In this document: positions 42,060-43,354 of the stretch, one piece after another
Layout: each line of letters starts with the position of its first letter
How positions within the stretch are numbered: the first letter of the stretch is position 1
From: DATKDP01 sp035546335
GTDB lineage: Bacteria; Acidobacteriota; Thermoanaerobaculia; Gp7-AA8
DNA length: 43,354 nucleotides
Direction: 5' to 3'
NCBI GenBank assembly: GCA_035546335.1
Contig: DATKDP010000137.1
Coordinates: forward strand, 1-43,354
The notes under the pieces: generated by a model
Told to the model about the DNA's origin: nothing
Databases searched by the model: none
What the model saw: the letters and a program-made list of their open reading frames with translations, nothing else
Translations under genes and position numbers: made by a program

Positions 42060-43174
42060 GAGACGACGAACTCGAGTGCGTTCGATCGCCGCTCTCGATG
42101 GCGGAGATGAACCTCGCGGGATCCTGGACGCTGATAGAGCGCTTCCGGGACCACTGCTGTCACGACGCCCTCCTCGCCGACTGCGGTCACCAGCGGCACG
42201 GAGTCCATGACCACAACGGTGCCCGGCCGAGCATTCTCGGCGAGGAGCCAGAAGGCCGATTCTCCTGACGGCTGCGGGTTGAAGGCGACGCCCGCGCTCG
42301 TCCCCTCGACGCCGAGACGTACGATCGTCATGGGCGCGCCGCTCTCCTCGGTTTGTCGCCGCCACGTGTCGCATTTCAGCATCATTCCGCCCATGTCGTG
42401 CGGGTAGGGACTTCTCCGGTAATCCTCGAGTGTCACGCCGGGAGGAAATCCGAACTTCAGTCCGGTGCCATCATCGAGATGACAGAGCTCGTGAGAGATC
42501 ACGTAGTCTTCCCACCGATCGGAGAAGATCTGCAGCCACTTGAATTGATCGGGTCGCCCTTCGGTTCGCTCTCTCGCCCTCCTCCTCGTGTCGATGCGCT
42601 TCTGAATCTGCCCGGGGGTGCGGTATTGGTAGTGTCGATTGAGAATCCGCTCCGAGCAGTGATATGCCTTCCGAGGATCGTTCTGCCATGCGCCGTGATA
42701 CCGATAGAAGCGCGGCTCCGTCCAGTCGATCAGATAGTGCCTTCTTCGCTCCCGGATTGGCAGCGTCTCGTCTTCTTCAGCGAATCGGGCGAGATCGAGA
42801 TCGGTAAACATGAACTCGGCTTGCCACGCGAAGATGCAGTCCGCCCCCTCGAGCTCGGCGAGTCTCACGATCGGCCGCGGATCGTCCTCATAGAATTCGT
42901 CGGCATCGATCATCACCATCCAGTCGCCCGGTCGATAATGATCGCGGCGCGAGAGCATGAGGCGGTGACGGAGTGTCTCCGAGTACGGCTCGGCGACGAC
43001 TTGCGGGTCGTGAAGGATGTCGCGATGGCGAAGAGCCCTCTCGAAGGTACCGTCGTCGGAGCCGAGATCATAGAGAAAGATCGCATCGAAGAATGCGAGC
43101 TCGCGCAGATAGCCGAGAAGCTCGTCGATGATGTCGTTCTCGTTCTGCACGACGAGCGTGCCGAAGATGCTCAT
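42056..43174 (-). CDS. GT2-type glycosyltransferase (Glyco_tranf_2_4 like) with TIG-like module
   Basis: A protein of 372 residues. Residues 1-270 form a GT2-like domain with VVQNENDIIDELLGYLRELA, YDLGSDDGT and MIDADEFYEDD, the last being the metal-binding acid cluster. It is a distant relative of the N-terminal domains at 33527 and 29347. Residues about 282-372 are the TIG-like module (GVAFNPQPSGESAF, VVVMDSVPLVTAVGEEGVVT, LYQRPGSREVHLRHRERRSN, LEFVVS). ATG 43174 is used because GAGAAT ends 7 nt upstream and the domain starts there (MSIFGTL). First gene of the operon 43174-39317; the stop overlaps the next ATG. Confidence 0.85.
   Translation of the reverse strand: MSIFGTLVVQNENDIIDELLGYLRELAFFDAIFLYDLGSDDGTFERALRHRDILHDPQVVAEPYSETLRHRLMLSRRDHYRPGDWMVMIDADEFYEDDPRPIVRLAELEGADCIFAWQAEFMFTDLDLARFAEEDETLPIRERRRHYLIDWTEPRFYRYHGAWQNDPRKAYHCSERILNRHYQYRTPGQIQKRIDTRRRARERTEGRPDQFKWLQIFSDRWEDYVISHELCHLDDGTGLKFGFPPGVTLEDYRRSPYPHDMGGMMLKCDTWRRQTEESGAPMTIVRLGVEGTSAGVAFNPQPSGESAFWLLAENARPGTVVVMDSVPLVTAVGEEGVVTAVVPEALYQRPGSREVHLRHRERRSNALEFVVS
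42059..42331 (-). other. TIG-like module, copy in the Glyco_tranf_2_4-like protein
   Basis: Coding segment for the last 91 residues, complete, ending RRSNALEFVVS. This ending is nearly identical to the displaced strand in the next gene (RRSNTLEFVV). Confidence 0.8.
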
Positions 43175-43181
43175 GCGCGGG

Positions 43182-43187
43182 ATTCTC
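43182..43187 (-). promoter_or_regulatory. extended -10 (TGC GAGAAT) before ATG 43174
   Basis: On the minus strand TGCGAGAAT ends 7 nt before the ATG. The TG one base upstream of the hexamer may make up for the weak -35. A leaderless transcript is predicted. Confidence 0.45.
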
Positions 43188-43230
43188 GCACAGTCGTCGG
43201 GCGGAGGGCATCGCGTCACGTCATCCTCCC

Positions 43231-43354
43231 GTTATCCTGAGCGAGGATGAAGGGGGGGTGAGCCCCCGTCATCCTGAGCGAGGGGGAAGGGCGGGCGTGA
43301 GCTCCCGTCATCCTGAGCGAGGGGGAAGGGCGGGTGTGAGCGAAGGATCTGCGA
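43231..43354. repeat. family C elements, three tandem copies running off the window
   Basis: Copies start at 43231, 43268 and 43307, each GT(C/T)ATCCTGAGCGAGG followed by a G-rich stretch and GTGAGC; the period is 37 to 39 bp. The last continues into GTGTGAGCGAAGGATCTGCG, the same full-length form found inverted at 36541-36595. The array is cut by the window end. No gene is seen from 43175 to 43354. Confidence 0.85.

Noticed and set aside
1..43354. tRNA or rRNA genes, phage genes, insertion sequence transposases
   Set aside because: I saw no cloverleaf-like or rRNA sequence and no transposase or integrase motif on either strand, though I could not run a search.

Overview
This is a GC-rich bacterial chromosome segment dominated by envelope-glycan enzymes. 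Of about 29 protein genes, eleven are polytopic GT-C type membrane proteins (GT39/PMT-like or related), five carry soluble glycosyltransferase domains of the GT2 or GT4 folds, and a six-gene operon looks like a sugar/amino-acid decoration pathway. The GT39 expansion, the dispersed palindromes, the heptamer runs and the many -10 boxes directly in front of start codons would suit an Acidobacteriota-like or similar environmental lineage. That taxonomic guess is weak, because no rRNA or housekeeping marker lies in the window.

Layout. 1-235: palindromic repeats. 236-1978 (-): a GT-C membrane protein. 2070-7858 (+): six overlapping genes encoding a TIM-barrel isomerase-like protein, a MazG::GT4 fusion, a DegT aminotransferase, a LOG-family phosphoribohydrolase, a GNAT/FemAB-like acyltransferase and a TupA-like ATP-grasp ligase. 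7859-8703: a DUF559 nuclease gene between inverted copies of a repeat. 8681-10309 (-): a GT-C protein. 10353-14786 (-): a molybdenum hydroxylase operon in the order xdhC-like, mocA-like, large subunit, 2Fe-2S subunit. 14920-29330: eight GT-C proteins on both strands, including a coupled three-gene operon with two tandem paralogs, separated by heptamer runs, hairpin clusters and a 347-bp tandem duplication. 29347-43174 (-): cytoplasmic glycosyltransferases, many of them fused to other domains, plus one more GT39 protein. 43231-43354: repeats again.

How it may work together. The 29-43 kb block is the most unusual part. Three proteins share an exact 18-residue coiled-coil repeat. Four otherwise unrelated glycosyltransferases share a C-terminal IPT/TIG-like module of about 90 residues. 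One operon joins a GT2::methyltransferase, a coiled-coil protein and a GT2::coiled-coil::GT4::GT2 protein. This layout recalls chain-length-controlled polysaccharide polymerases with a terminating methyltransferase, but that is inference: no ABC exporter, Wzx or Wzy is visible here. The 2-8 kb operon is a second candidate for an undescribed pathway, because it combines a MazG-type domain, a LOG enzyme, a PLP aminotransferase and an ATP-grasp ligase.

Regulation. At least seven genes have a -10-like hexamer 7 to 12 nt before the start codon, some with a good -35, which suggests leaderless or near-leaderless transcripts. Inside operons, starts are coupled by ATGA or GTGA overlaps.
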